Part shown: positions 8,268 to 17,332 of the stretch, one piece after another
Layout: each line of letters opens with the position of its first letter
How positions within the stretch are numbered: the stretch's first letter is position 1
Assembly: GCA_947494695.1 (NCBI GenBank)
Contig: CANLWB010000002.1
Coordinates: 1-64,000, forward strand
Length of the DNA stretch: 64,000 bases
Source of the DNA: an uncultured Flavobacteriaceae bacterium
GTDB lineage: Bacteria; Bacteroidota; Bacteroidia; Flavobacteriales; Flavobacteriaceae
Direction of reading: 5' to 3'
Made by a program: the position numbers and the translations under genes
The notes under the pieces: generated by a model
Database searches by the model: none
The model's input: only the letters and a program-made list of their open reading frames with translations
What the model was told of the DNA's origin: nothing

Positions 8268-8951
8268 CTAAAATGTTACAAAGGTTATTATGTTTAACTG
8301 ATCTCTGCTCGTAGTTTCAAAGAACTGATTCATGTAACCTAATTCAAGTCGTACGCCTTTACATACATTATAACCCAGGCCACCATATACCCTATTTCTG
8401 TCGAAAATTGACGATTGTGTATTTAAAAATATCTCGTTGTAAGCCGAAAAATAAAATTTACTTTTTTGATCGTCTTTAACACAAAAAGGAATATTTAATG
8501 CTAGAAAATAACGAAAACGCATCTTAAAATCGTCTTCAACAAAACGTTGTTCAAACCGGTAGCGGTGATTCAGCTTTACACTGCCAATATTTTGTTTTGA
8601 GGTGAATTGCTGAAAGATTCTATGTTCATTTACAGAAATTTTAGCATCAGTGTTTCCCATGTAATTTTCAGAAAGTATATATCCATAGCCCAGTAAGACA
8701 TTATTCTTGCCTTCATTAAAAGTGTATCCTAAACCGGTACGTAAGAGTAACTGTTCCAAATCACCAATGGCATCGTAATTTCTATACTGTACCTCGTTAT
8801 GAATGTTCCATTTTTGATTGAGCTTTTTGTTTCCAATATAGATTAACCAATTGCCAAAATTACTATCCTGACCTTGCATAAATAATGGCAGCATTAAGGC
8901 TATAGTTAATGCTGCCAAACTTAATTTTATATTCGAATGCGTTTTTTTCAT
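8268..8951 (-). CDS. DUF2490 domain outer-membrane-like protein
   Basis: A signal peptide (to about residue 27, ending MQGQ) is followed by about 200 residues of alternating aromatic beta-strands: NEVQYRNYD, HRYRFEQRFVEDDFKMRFRYFLALNIPF, SKFYFSAYNEIFLNT and LELGYMNQFF. This is the look of a small outer-membrane beta-barrel and matches the DUF2490 pattern (YRNY; HRYRFEQRF; N-R-Y-GGLGY). Its function is unknown. It begins 9 bp after the carbonic anhydrase stop, so the two are co-transcribed. A porin-like route for anions into the periplasm is a reasonable but untested inference. Confidence 0.82.
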   Translation of the reverse strand: MKKTHSNIKLSLAALTIALMLPLFMQGQDSNFGNWLIYIGNKKLNQKWNIHNEVQYRNYDAIGDLEQLLLRTGLGYTFNEGKNNVLLGYGYILSENYMGNTDAKISVNEHRIFQQFTSKQNIGSVKLNHRYRFEQRFVEDDFKMRFRYFLALNIPFCVKDDQKSKFYFSAYNEIFLNTQSSIFDRNRVYGGLGYNVCKGVRLELGYMNQFFETTSRDQLNIITFVTF

Positions 8952-8960
8952 CCGTTATAT

Positions 8961-9590
8961 TTACTCATAGAATGTTACGGCACCCGTACTAATATTGTAC
9001 ATAGCACCAATAATCATAATCTCACCGTTGTTTTGCATGTCTGCTAAAATGTCGCTTTCCTTCATAATTCGTTCTATGTTAAGCATTACATTTTTCTTAG
9101 AAACGTTATCTACAAACTCAATGTTTTTAGAGTTTCTTAAACCGGAATCTGCAGGCTCTGCAACAGCGTTTACTGCGGGTGTTATTTTTTCAAGAAGCGT
9201 GGTTAGATTTCCCATTTTGGCATTGTCGCAGGCTCCTTTTACAGCACCACAGCTTGTATGTCCCAATACGACGATTAACTTAGTTCCTGCAAGTTTGCAA
9301 GCAAACTCCATACTTCCTAAAATGTCTTCATTTACGAAGTTTCCAGCAATTCTTGCACTAAAGATATCACCAATACCCTGATCGAAAATTAACTCGGAAG
9401 ACACTCTCGAGTCGATACAACTTAAAACCGTTGCAAAAGGATATTGACCGCTGCTTGTGTCTTTAACCTGGTCTAGTAAATCTCTATCGGCTTTAAGGTT
9501 TTGCTGAAACCTTTGATTTCCTTCTTTTAAATAGTCCAATGACTTTTGAGGCGTCATTGCAGCCTGTGTTTCTTGTGTATGTGCTTTCAT
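8961..9590 (-). CDS. Beta-class carbonic anhydrase
   Basis: Catalyses CO2 + H2O to bicarbonate + H+. Zinc ligands and catalytic residues are all present: C58-x-D60-x-R62 in SCIDSR, and H111-x-x-C114 in GHTSCGAVKGA. At 209 residues it is normal for a beta-CA, with no signal peptide, so it is cytosolic. It lies between a SulP gene 21 bp upstream and DUF2490 9 bp downstream, all in one direction. The arrangement suggests interconversion of imported bicarbonate with CO2 for carboxylases. Confidence 0.95.
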   Translation of the reverse strand: MKAHTQETQAAMTPQKSLDYLKEGNQRFQQNLKADRDLLDQVKDTSSGQYPFATVLSCIDSRVSSELIFDQGIGDIFSARIAGNFVNEDILGSMEFACKLAGTKLIVVLGHTSCGAVKGACDNAKMGNLTTLLEKITPAVNAVAEPADSGLRNSKNIEFVDNVSKKNVMLNIERIMKESDILADMQNNGEIMIIGAMYNISTGAVTFYE

Positions 9591-9611
9591 CTTATGTTGT
9601 TGATTACGTTA

Positions 9612-11186
9612 TTATGCTGATTTTGGTCTCAATTTAAAAAATTCAATAAAACTTGACGGGTTCTCAACAACGCCACGTTCAGAAACCAATTTAATATCAA
9701 TCTCTCTTTCTTTGGCTTTAAATGCAAAGTCTTCCAGAATTTCAATAATATCATTATCTAAATATCTGGTTTTCCTAACATCTAGCTCTAAGTAAGTGTC
9801 TTGAGGTATAGCATCTAATTCTTTAAGAATCGCCCCTTTGTTAAAGAAGGTTACCTCTTCTGCCAGAGTCATCTTCATAACGTGTTTCCCATTATTACTA
9901 TCTTCTATATGTAAGAAGTGAGAATTTTGGTAACTCTTAATTAAGATCACCACAATACCTACGCCTAAGCCGAGTCCGATTCCATATAAAAGGTCTATAA
10001 ATACGATGCCTAGAACCGTAACAGTAAAGGGTATCCATTGCTTCCACCCTAAATCGTACATTTTCTTGAACAGTGATGGTTTGGCCAACTTATAACCTAC
10101 TACTAGAAGGATGGCAGCTAATACAGATAGTGGAATCATATTTAGTAGAGAAGGTATAAGTATAACAGAAATCACTAAGAATCCTCCATGAATAATAGCA
10201 GACATTTTAGAAACACCCCCAGATTGGATGTTTGCTGAACTTCTTACAATAACCTGTGTTATCGGTAAGCCTCCAATAAGTCCAGAAAGAATATTACCTG
10301 TACCTTGGGCTAGTAACTCCCTGTTTGTAGGTGTTACGTTTTTATTAGGGTCTAATTTATCGGTTGCTTCAACGCATAATAAAGTCTCTAAACTAGCAAC
10401 GAGAGCGATTGTAAAGGCGACAATCCAAATCTCAGGGTTTGTGATAGCCGCGAAGTTAGGGAAGCTAAACTGACCAAAAAATGAAGCGGCATCTTCTGGA
10501 ACAGGAACACTTACCAAATGGGATGATGTGATACCAATGGTGTCCTGAGATTTGGTTACGGTGAAGAAAATTATTCCAACAACAACGGCTACAAGTGGCC
10601 CTTGGATTAATTGAAATATCTTCGCTTTTTTAGTTAATACCCTGTCCCAAAGAATTAATATTCCGAGCGAAATAAGGCCAACTAAAGCCGATCCTGGTGT
10701 GATGTGATTAACAGTATCGATTAATTCTGAAAAGGTTCCTTTACTATTTACTTCAAAGAAATGTAAGTTTCCTCCTGGATCATAACCAAAGAAATGTGGT
10801 ATTTGTTTCAAAATAATGATGATACCGATACCTGTTAGCATACCTTTAATAACTGATGATGGGAAATAGTACCCAATAATACCTGCTTTTAAAAAACCGA
10901 ATACTAATTGAATTGCTCCTCCCAAAACTACAGCAACCAGGAAGTTTTGATAACCTCCAAGAGTTCCAATGGCAGTTAAAACAATGGCGGCTAATCCTGC
11001 AGCTGGTCCACTAACTCCAATTTTGGACCCACTTAAAGATCCGACTACAATTCCTCCAATAATTCCGGCAATTAATCCCGAAAAAAGTGGTGCGCCACTG
11101 GCCAGTGCAATACCGAGACATAGTGGTAAGGCAACAAAGAATACTACGATACTTGCTGGCAAGTCATTTTTAATAGTTTTAAACAT
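9612..11186 (-). CDS. SulP family transporter (probable bicarbonate/anion permease) with STAS domain
   Basis: Inner-membrane SulP permease of 524 residues. It has the SulP N-terminal block (DLPASIVVFFVALPLCLGIALASGAPLFSGLIAG), the KIGVSGPAAGLAAI motif and the LAQGTGNILSGLIGGLPITQVIVRSSANIQSGG signature. A degenerate STAS domain occupies about residues 430-515; the usual DxSG phospho-site is replaced by RYLDNDIIEIL, so regulation by Ser phosphorylation is unlikely. It is the first gene of the SulP / carbonic anhydrase / DUF2490 unit. Gene order, rather than sequence alone, suggests bicarbonate as substrate. Confidence 0.92.
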   Translation of the reverse strand: MFKTIKNDLPASIVVFFVALPLCLGIALASGAPLFSGLIAGIIGGIVVGSLSGSKIGVSGPAAGLAAIVLTAIGTLGGYQNFLVAVVLGGAIQLVFGFLKAGIIGYYFPSSVIKGMLTGIGIIIILKQIPHFFGYDPGGNLHFFEVNSKGTFSELIDTVNHITPGSALVGLISLGILILWDRVLTKKAKIFQLIQGPLVAVVVGIIFFTVTKSQDTIGITSSHLVSVPVPEDAASFFGQFSFPNFAAITNPEIWIVAFTIALVASLETLLCVEATDKLDPNKNVTPTNRELLAQGTGNILSGLIGGLPITQVIVRSSANIQSGGVSKMSAIIHGGFLVISVILIPSLLNMIPLSVLAAILLVVGYKLAKPSLFKKMYDLGWKQWIPFTVTVLGIVFIDLLYGIGLGLGVGIVVILIKSYQNSHFLHIEDSNNGKHVMKMTLAEEVTFFNKGAILKELDAIPQDTYLELDVRKTRYLDNDIIEILEDFAFKAKEREIDIKLVSERGVVENPSSFIEFFKLRPKSA

Positions 11187-11286
11187 GATGAAATAAGTTT
11201 GTACTCCTTGAACAACAAAGAGTGGTTAAGTAGATATAAAAGGCCTAATAGTCCTATTAATCTATATGAATATTTTTCTATTGAAA

Positions 11287-11589
11287 TTACGAAGTTTGCA
11301 ATTCCGGAGGAGGGGATATAAGATTTAAATGTGGTTTAGGGTAATTTCTAAAGAAATACTCTAAATTATTTTCAGCTTCGCTTAAAGCGAAATCAAATAC
11401 ACCATCATTAAATTCTAAAAATAGAAGTTCTGTGTTTTTGTTTGTTTTACCTATTTTTTCTTCTTCCTCAGACAGGTCGAAAAAGATAGAGATATCAAAA
11501 GAATCGTCCACTATACCAATAATGGTTGGTGCCGACAAGAGCATTAAAAACATTACCGTTAAACATGAAGCGACTAACTTTCTGGACAT
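11287..11589 (-). CDS. Small hypothetical exported protein
   Basis: A 100-residue protein with an N-terminal hydrophobic segment (about residues 7-26), then an acidic region (FDLSEEEEKIGKT) and a C-terminal stretch ending in PHLNLISPPPELQTS. Family unknown. The segment could be a signal peptide or a membrane anchor. A TAnnTTTG -7 element 23 nt upstream supports expression as its own unit between the SulP cluster and the Bat operon. Confidence 0.65.
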   Translation of the reverse strand: MSRKLVASCLTVMFLMLLSAPTIIGIVDDSFDISIFFDLSEEEEKIGKTNKNTELLFLEFNDGVFDFALSEAENNLEYFFRNYPKPHLNLISPPPELQTS

Positions 11590-11612
11590 TTCAGTTGAGA
11601 ATTATGTAGTAA

Positions 11613-11620
11613 CAAATATA
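11613..11620 (-). promoter_or_regulatory. Candidate -7 element for the small hypothetical gene
   Basis: On the minus strand this reads TATATTTG, matching TAnnTTTG, 23 nt before the ATG at 11589. It lies in the short gap after the batE stop. The -33 region is not convincing. Confidence 0.4.
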
Positions 11621-11643
11621 TATTATTTTTTGTTAAGGAAAAA

Positions 11644-12402
11644 CTAAATGTTATTCAACAGTTTAACATCTTCTGCATTTATCCAACCGGTTTTCCCATC
11701 TGCAAGCTTTATTTTTTTCCAATCGTTATAAGACTCTAAAACTTGTACTTTAGTTCCTTCATGTAATCTAAAAGACTCATCGCTTTTAGAATTGGGATCG
11801 CTTCTCACTTTACTTTCTTGTATAAATATAATAGCGGGATTATCTTTTTTATCTAGATTGTACTTATGAAATGCAAAAGACAATGCAATACACAGCAGAA
11901 TTAGTGACACCAGGCTTCCTATAAATACCAAACGTTTTTTTAAAGTTGAATACGAGAAAAAATAAATCAAGAATAAAACAACAAAACAAAATACCATAGA
12001 CACTGCAAATCGAGCCCAACCATCAAAACTCATGGTATTTGCCGTGTTTTTTATCAATCTGGCAACTCCAGCTTCAGGAATCACATCTATGGCATCTATG
12101 GTCATATTTTGAGCGAAGGAGAGGTTGTTTTGAATATCGACATCGTTAGGAGCCAATTGCAGCGCCTTTTCATAGAAAAAGATGCTGGGTGCAATATTGT
12201 TTAACTTATAATGCGCGTTTGCGAGATTAAAATACAAATCTGATGAATGGTTTCCGGTCTCTAAAATGGCATTATAATTATCAATAGCTTCGGCATATTT
12301 GCTGTCATTATACAAGGCATTCGCTTTTTCAAATAAGGCTTTATTTTGAGAAAAAGCAGTTAAGCTTAATAAAAGAGCTATGATGTAAATAACTTTATTC
12401 AT
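11644..12402 (-). CDS. batE: BatE: TPR and SH3-domain protein of the Bat operon
   Basis: The 252-residue protein starts with a signal peptide (to about residue 18). Tetratricopeptide repeats follow at residues 20-100 (ALFEKANALYNDSKYAEAIDNYNAILE; SDLYFNLANAHYKLNNIAPSIFFYEKALQLAPNDVDIQNNLSFA), then two membrane segments (about 135-152 and 160-178), then a bacterial SH3 domain (residues about 190-250: VRSDPNSKSDESFRLHEGTKVQVLESYNDWKKIKLADGKTGWI). This is the BatE layout. It is the last gene of the operon, 1 bp after batD. It probably works with BatA-D in an envelope complex; the substrate is not known. Confidence 0.88.
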   Translation of the reverse strand: MNKVIYIIALLLSLTAFSQNKALFEKANALYNDSKYAEAIDNYNAILETGNHSSDLYFNLANAHYKLNNIAPSIFFYEKALQLAPNDVDIQNNLSFAQNMTIDAIDVIPEAGVARLIKNTANTMSFDGWARFAVSMVFCFVVLFLIYFFSYSTLKKRLVFIGSLVSLILLCIALSFAFHKYNLDKKDNPAIIFIQESKVRSDPNSKSDESFRLHEGTKVQVLESYNDWKKIKLADGKTGWINAEDVKLLNNI

Positions 12403-12403
12403 C

Positions 12404-14179
12404 TTAACGGGCTTGTTTATCGATTAAAGAAATTGTTTTTGCTGCCTTGTCGTAATCCTCCTGCATCGTAACAATGTCTATAGGGGTGTACCTTGCCAAT
12501 TCGCAGCTTTCTACAATGTTAATAAAATCTTGTATAACGCTATCATTGGCCTGCTTTTCTTTTAGTAAACTACTAATTCTATCTTTGCTTAAATCGTTGG
12601 TCTCAATATGCAATCGAGCTTTAAGGTAATTATGAAGTGCTTTTTCTAAGGCAATATAAAAGGCTTCTTTTTTACCTAAAGACTTTTTAGCATGACTTAA
12701 ATATTTTTTTGCTAGCCTATCAGCTTTTCTAATTTTATTTCCATAAACATCGGCATCTCGGCTTGCTTTTTTGTTACGGATAACAATAGCTAATGGAATG
12801 GCCAGAAATGGTAAAAACAATAGGCTCCAGAACAAACTGGTTTTAAAGAAATAAGCTTGTTTGGTACTAATAAAGTCAGTTGTTGTCTTTATAAAAGCAA
12901 ACTGGTCATTATTTAAAACCACACGTTGTTTAACATTGTTCGTATTGTTATTACTGGCGGCCGTAGCATCTGCATTGGTAGGCCCATTTAGGACGTCTAT
13001 TATAATCTCATTAGAGCTTAGACGCTTGTAACTTTCGGTTTTCAAGTCGAAATACGAAAACGAAATACTAGGTATCGGGTATTTTCCTTTATACTGAGGA
13101 ACCACGGTATAACTGTCTGAAGTATTTCCTCGCATACCAGAGGTTGTTGTTTTCACATTCTCTTCATGTTCGGGTTCGTAAACCTCTAAAGAACTCGGTA
13201 AGGAGATTTTAGGAAGCTTAAAAAGTTTTAGATTTCCTTTTCCTTTAACGGTAACCTTTACCTGGAAGGATTCTGAGGCATCTAGAACTTTTTTGGAGGT
13301 CGAGACATCTAGAGAAAAATCACCTACTGCTCCAGCAAAATCTACAGGTTTACTAGCTTCGGGCAAGGGTTTCACATTGATGGTTTTATTCCCGGCAGAA
13401 ACGGTTTTATTAACCCTTGTCATTAAAAGGCTTCCAAAAATATCACGCCTGTTTGAAGGCACACGCAAAGCAATATCTAAGGTTAACGGTTCTATATTAA
13501 GTTTACCAGTTTTCTGCGGATACAAAACAGCTTTTCTTAAAATGAGAAAACGATAGTCTTTACCGTTAAAGGTACCGTTTTGAACTTTTTGTCCTTGTGT
13601 GCTTATGTTCTGACTCCAAAAGTCGTTGTATCGCGGACTGTCCATTTCATTCCAATTATCTACAGCAATAGTTGGCGAAACGTATAACTTGTAAACAACG
13701 GTAATGGCTTCATTTAAATACGGATTGGTTTTAGAAACCTCGGCTACTAAATGAATGTTTTCTGAGGCGATGTAATTCGCATCATTTGGATCTTTTGGTT
13801 TATCCACAGCCGCCGTAACCTCTATTTTTATGGAGAGCGTTTTATAAGTTTCTCCATCGATGGTAATGGTTGCCTGAGGTATTGTAAAACTACCTCGTTT
13901 TTTGGGAGCCAGGAAATAGGAGTAGGTCTTTTTATACGATCTTACGCCGTTAATCCAAGAATTACTCACAGATTGGTTAGGGCCACCTACCACCGAAAAG
14001 TTTGTGAAACTTGGTGGGTTGAAGTTATCGCCGTCCTTATTCATTTCGAAGTCAATGCGCAGTCGCTCATTCACTCCAAGTTTTTGTTTACTTACTTTGG
14101 CTTCAAATTTTACCTGAGACGACGCAATACTTGCAGAAAGTATAAAGAGGAATATTGATATGTGTTTAATTAGTTTCAT
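12404..14179 (-). CDS. batD: BatD family protein
   Basis: 591 residues. A signal peptide (to about residue 21) is followed by several immunoglobulin-like beta domains (VKFEAKVSKQKLGVNERLRIDFEM..., a typical BatD opening) covering about residues 22-400. One membrane segment lies near residues 440-465 (FWSLLFLPFLAIPLAIVIRNKK), then a helical cytosolic domain to the C-terminus. The family is periplasmic with a membrane anchor and is thought to assemble with the von Willebrand BatA/BatB proteins. It is followed 1 bp later by batE and preceded by a gap completely filled by a 7-nt periodic inverted element. Confidence 0.9.
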   Translation of the reverse strand: MKLIKHISIFLFILSASIASSQVKFEAKVSKQKLGVNERLRIDFEMNKDGDNFNPPSFTNFSVVGGPNQSVSNSWINGVRSYKKTYSYFLAPKKRGSFTIPQATITIDGETYKTLSIKIEVTAAVDKPKDPNDANYIASENIHLVAEVSKTNPYLNEAITVVYKLYVSPTIAVDNWNEMDSPRYNDFWSQNISTQGQKVQNGTFNGKDYRFLILRKAVLYPQKTGKLNIEPLTLDIALRVPSNRRDIFGSLLMTRVNKTVSAGNKTINVKPLPEASKPVDFAGAVGDFSLDVSTSKKVLDASESFQVKVTVKGKGNLKLFKLPKISLPSSLEVYEPEHEENVKTTTSGMRGNTSDSYTVVPQYKGKYPIPSISFSYFDLKTESYKRLSSNEIIIDVLNGPTNADATAASNNNTNNVKQRVVLNNDQFAFIKTTTDFISTKQAYFFKTSLFWSLLFLPFLAIPLAIVIRNKKASRDADVYGNKIRKADRLAKKYLSHAKKSLGKKEAFYIALEKALHNYLKARLHIETNDLSKDRISSLLKEKQANDSVIQDFINIVESCELARYTPIDIVTMQEDYDKAAKTISLIDKQAR

Positions 14180-14182
14180 AGT

Positions 14183-14249
14183 GATTAACGATTTTAGATA
14201 GACGATTTAGAGAATAACATCAATATTCGTAATTCATCAATCGTAATTC
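14183..14249. repeat. Heptad-periodic inverted element in the batC-batD gap
   Basis: GAT triplets start at 14183, 14190, 14197 and 14204, exactly 7 nt apart. After a short centre, ATC/TTC triplets start at 14219, 14226, 14233, 14240 and 14247, again 7 nt apart. The second arm is roughly the reverse complement of the first in register. The element fills the whole gap between the batC stop and batD start. The role is unknown; a bulged stem-loop in the polycistronic mRNA is possible. Confidence 0.65.
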
Positions 14250-14252
14250 GTT

Positions 14253-15116
14253 TTACCAATCTTTTTCTGTTTTTATTTTTACTCCTTTTTCTTTGGCCTT
14301 ATTCATTTTTTCCTGAACCTTTTGTTCTTGATTGTTCATGGCCTCCAATAAGTTTTTTATTTGCTGAGGAGACATTTGTCCTGGTCTTGGTTTGGGCTTT
14401 TGCTGCTCCTTCTTTTTATCATCTTCTTTACCTTTTCCGTCTTTATCTTTTTTATCGTCCTTGGGCTTTCCTTCATCATCCTTTTCATCATCACCTTCCT
14501 TTTTGTCTTCGTCACCTTTATCTTTTGGATCTTTTTTGTCTTCTTTGTCGTCGCCTTCTTTATCTTTTTTGTCTTCGTTTTCCTTTTTATCCTTATCGTC
14601 CTGATCCTTATTCTGATCCTTGTTTTCGTCGTCTTTATTTTGGTCTTGCTGATCTTTTTGCTGTTCGGCACAAGCTTTTGCAATTCCTAAATTGTAACGT
14701 GTTTCATCATCGGAAGGATTATTTCTTAAAGCATTTTTAAAAGCTTCAACAGCTTCTTTACACTTTTTGTTCTGCATTAAAATATTACCGATATTATGAT
14801 AAGCTTTATGTTTTTCAGATTTAGACGTTGTGGATTTCGCCGCCTGCTCATGACGATAAAGTGCTTCTTCAAGATTGCCTTTTTTATAGTAGGCATTTCC
14901 TAAATTATAAATTCCGGCCATGGTATTAGGCTGTTTAGAAATGGCTTGTCTATAGGCCATTTCCCCGGAAACAAAATCGTCGTCATGTATCAAACTATTA
15001 CCTTCGTAAACATAACCATTAGCCTTTTTCATGGCTAATTTCTGGGCTTTGCCGTCTTCCTGAGCAAAAGACACCGAGACTATACATGTTAATAGAATTA
15101 ATGCTAAACGTTTCAT
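14253..15116 (-). CDS. batC: BatC: TPR protein with a charged low-complexity tail
   Basis: 287 residues. Signal peptide to about residue 18, then TPR repeats in residues 35-150 (AGIYNLGNAYYKKGNLEEALYRHEQAAK; HKAYHNIGNILMQNKKCKEAVEAFKNALRNNPSDDETRYNLGIAKA). A Lys/Asp/Glu-rich low-complexity segment follows (about 155-235), then a short PRPGQMSPQQIKNLLEAMNNQEQKVQEKMNKAKEKG helix that is typical of BatC. The low-complexity DNA generates long accidental reading frames on both strands, which are not genes. BatC is predicted to be an interaction scaffold in the Bat complex. Confidence 0.88.
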   Translation of the reverse strand: MKRLALILLTCIVSVSFAQEDGKAQKLAMKKANGYVYEGNSLIHDDDFVSGEMAYRQAISKQPNTMAGIYNLGNAYYKKGNLEEALYRHEQAAKSTTSKSEKHKAYHNIGNILMQNKKCKEAVEAFKNALRNNPSDDETRYNLGIAKACAEQQKDQQDQNKDDENKDQNKDQDDKDKKENEDKKDKEGDDKEDKKDPKDKGDEDKKEGDDEKDDEGKPKDDKKDKDGKGKEDDKKKEQQKPKPRPGQMSPQQIKNLLEAMNNQEQKVQEKMNKAKEKGVKIKTEKDW

Positions 15117-15217
15117 TTTTTTATTTCTAAGATATAAAACCCTATTTTTTTGTTCGTTAAAAAATTTATAAATGTTTTACTTAAATGAGATCACCATGAG
15201 AAACAATTGGTTTGTGA

Positions 15218-16255
15218 CTAAAGATTTTCATTAAATAAGTTAAGCTTTTTCAACCAGGCTGTTTTACGTTCTAACAAGAAAACATCCAGGAGTAAAAAGA
15301 AAATACCGAAACCTAAGAACCATTGAAATTGATCTTTAAAATCTGCAAATTGTTTAGCCTCAAATTCTGTTTTGTCCATGCTATTTAAAATTTCACGAAT
15401 GTTTTCCACAACGTTGTTAGTGTTCTTTCCATTTATATAAGCTCCGTTAGCTTCTTCGGCAATCGCTTTAAGCGTATCTTCATTTAATCTGGTAATAACG
15501 GTTTCGCCATTGCTGTCCTTTTTGTAATTTAAAACAACGCCGTTACGTTTTTCGGGAATGGGACCTCCTTTCACATCGCCTACACCAATGGTAAAGATTC
15601 GAATACCTTCTTCATTGGCCTCTTCTGCTATAGCCGCGGCTTCTTCACTATGATCTTCTCCATCTGAAATGATAACCAACACACGGTTGGTTTGTTCTTC
15701 GTCATCAAAATATGTTTTTGCTAATTTAATAGCTTCATTTATAGCGGTTCCCTGTGAAGAAAGCATGTCGGTATTCATGCTTTGTAAAAACATTTTAGCC
15801 GATGCATAATCTGTTGTTATTGGTAATTGTGGGAATGCTTTTCCTGCATAAGCAATAATACCAATACGGTCGCTCGCCAGATTATTGATAATTTGCGTAA
15901 CCAATTGTTTTGATTTTTCTAGTCTATTGGGCGCAATGTCTTCTGCGAGCATACTTTTTGATACATCGAGAGCAAATACAATATCAACACCTTCGCGTTT
16001 AACGGTTTCAAGTTTAGTGCCTATTTTAGGATTAACCAGAGCCAGGGCTAAACAGGCGAAAGCCAGACTTAAAACACAAACTTTTAAAACCGATTTAAAA
16101 AGGGAGGTATTAGGACTTAATTTTTGGAGTAATTTTTTATCTGCAAATTTACGTTGTGTCTTATATTTCCAAAACTGAAGCACCAAAAAGAATAGGATTA
16201 TTATTGGAATAATTCCAAGTGCCCAAAACCATATTTTTTCTTCTAATTGATACAT
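15218..16255 (-). CDS. batB: BatB: von Willebrand factor type A membrane protein
   Basis: 345 residues. Two N-terminal membrane segments (about 8-28 and 57-75), then a VWA domain (about 90-300), then a C-terminal membrane segment (about 312-330). The metal-ion-dependent adhesion site is complete: D97-V-S99-K-S101, the downstream TTDYAS threonine, and ISDGEDHSEE aspartate. This is the BatB topology, with the VWA domain on the periplasmic side. It lies directly upstream of batC in the operon and downstream of batA. Confidence 0.92.
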   Translation of the reverse strand: MYQLEEKIWFWALGIIPIIILFFLVLQFWKYKTQRKFADKKLLQKLSPNTSLFKSVLKVCVLSLAFACLALALVNPKIGTKLETVKREGVDIVFALDVSKSMLAEDIAPNRLEKSKQLVTQIINNLASDRIGIIAYAGKAFPQLPITTDYASAKMFLQSMNTDMLSSQGTAINEAIKLAKTYFDDEEQTNRVLVIISDGEDHSEEAAAIAEEANEEGIRIFTIGVGDVKGGPIPEKRNGVVLNYKKDSNGETVITRLNEDTLKAIAEEANGAYINGKNTNNVVENIREILNSMDKTEFEAKQFADFKDQFQWFLGFGIFFLLLDVFLLERKTAWLKKLNLFNENL

Positions 16256-16327
16256 GTTCTTCTAAATTCCATGATTTAAATTCTAAACATCTAGTTTATA
16301 TTGATGTTACTCTGTCTTCATTTTAAG

Positions 16328-17332
16328 CTAAACAAAGCTTCTAAACAGGGTAAAACGCAATAGTAATTCTATAACGAGCAACATCCCGGCCAGTATGACT
16401 AACAATCGGTATTTTTCCTCATAGTTATAGTACTTGAATTCCTCTATTTCCGTTCTTTCAAGTTTGTTTATTTCATCGTAAATATCTTCTAATTTTTGAT
16501 TGTTGGTAGCTCTAAAATATTTGCCACCAGTAACCTTAGCGATTTCTTTTAGTAGCTCTTCATCAATTTCCACCTGTATACGTCCGTATTGAAACTTTCC
16601 ATTAGGTAAAATACCAACGGGAGACAGGGCCATACCGTTTGTTCCCAAACCAATCGTATAGGTCTTTATACCATATTCAACTGCTAATTCACTGGCAATT
16701 TTAGGGTCTATAAATCCGGAATTATTAACACCATCAGTCAATAAAATAATCACTTTACTTTTAGCCTTACTGTCCTTGAGTCTATTTACAGATGTTGCCA
16801 GACCCATTCCTATGGCCGTTCCTCCTTCTATAATATTGTTATACTTAATACTTTTTAAAGCACGTATTACGATGGCTTTATCGCTTGTAATCGGTGTTTT
16901 GGTGTAACTCTCTCCGGCATATTCTACAAGACCAATACGGTCGTTTGGTCTGCCTTTAATAAATTCGGCTGCTACCTTTTTTAAGGCTTCAAGCCGGTTG
17001 GGGGATAAATCTTTGGCGAGCATACTGGCAGACACATCAATAGCCATAACGATGTCGATTCCTCGTGTCGTTTTTGTTCTGGTGGAAACATCCACTGTTT
17101 GAGGTCGTGCCAATGCTACGATTAGCAGGGTTAGTGCCAGCAGTCGAAACACAAATAACAAATGCTTTAATTTAGGAAGCCAGGAGTGTGTGATTTTAAA
17201 CCCTTTTAAACTAGATATTTTAAGCTCGGCAGTCTGTTTTTTATGTTTAACGATATACCAAAAGATGACCAATGGTAACGCTAATAGCAACCAGAAAAAC
17301 ACTTTATTTAAAAATTGAATTCCTTCAAACAT
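16328..17332 (-). CDS. batA: BatA: von Willebrand factor type A membrane protein
   Basis: 334 residues with the same layout as BatB: membrane segments near 10-27 and 58-75, a VWA domain with MIDAS D99-V-S101-A-S103, TPITSDKAI and LLTDGVNNSG, and a C-terminal hydrophobic segment near 308-325. Its ATG overlaps the stop of the preceding 554-residue gene by one base (TAATG), so the two are translationally coupled. It probably forms a membrane complex with BatB. Confidence 0.92.
   Translation of the reverse strand: MFEGIQFLNKVFFWLLLALPLVIFWYIVKHKKQTAELKISSLKGFKITHSWLPKLKHLLFVFRLLALTLLIVALARPQTVDVSTRTKTTRGIDIVMAIDVSASMLAKDLSPNRLEALKKVAAEFIKGRPNDRIGLVEYAGESYTKTPITSDKAIVIRALKSIKYNNIIEGGTAIGMGLATSVNRLKDSKAKSKVIILLTDGVNNSGFIDPKIASELAVEYGIKTYTIGLGTNGMALSPVGILPNGKFQYGRIQVEIDEELLKEIAKVTGGKYFRATNNQKLEDIYDEINKLERTEIEEFKYYNYEEKYRLLVILAGMLLVIELLLRFTLFRSFV

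Noticed and set aside
6630-11196. Long antisense frames over both SulP genes and the carbonic anhydrase gene
   Set aside because: They mirror strongly coding sequence on the other strand and show no domains or start signals.
14357-14740. Several long frames in all phases over the batC region
   Set aside because: Created by the Lys/Asp/Glu-coding low-complexity segment; compositionally extreme (poly-Phe, poly-Ser) and fully inside batC.
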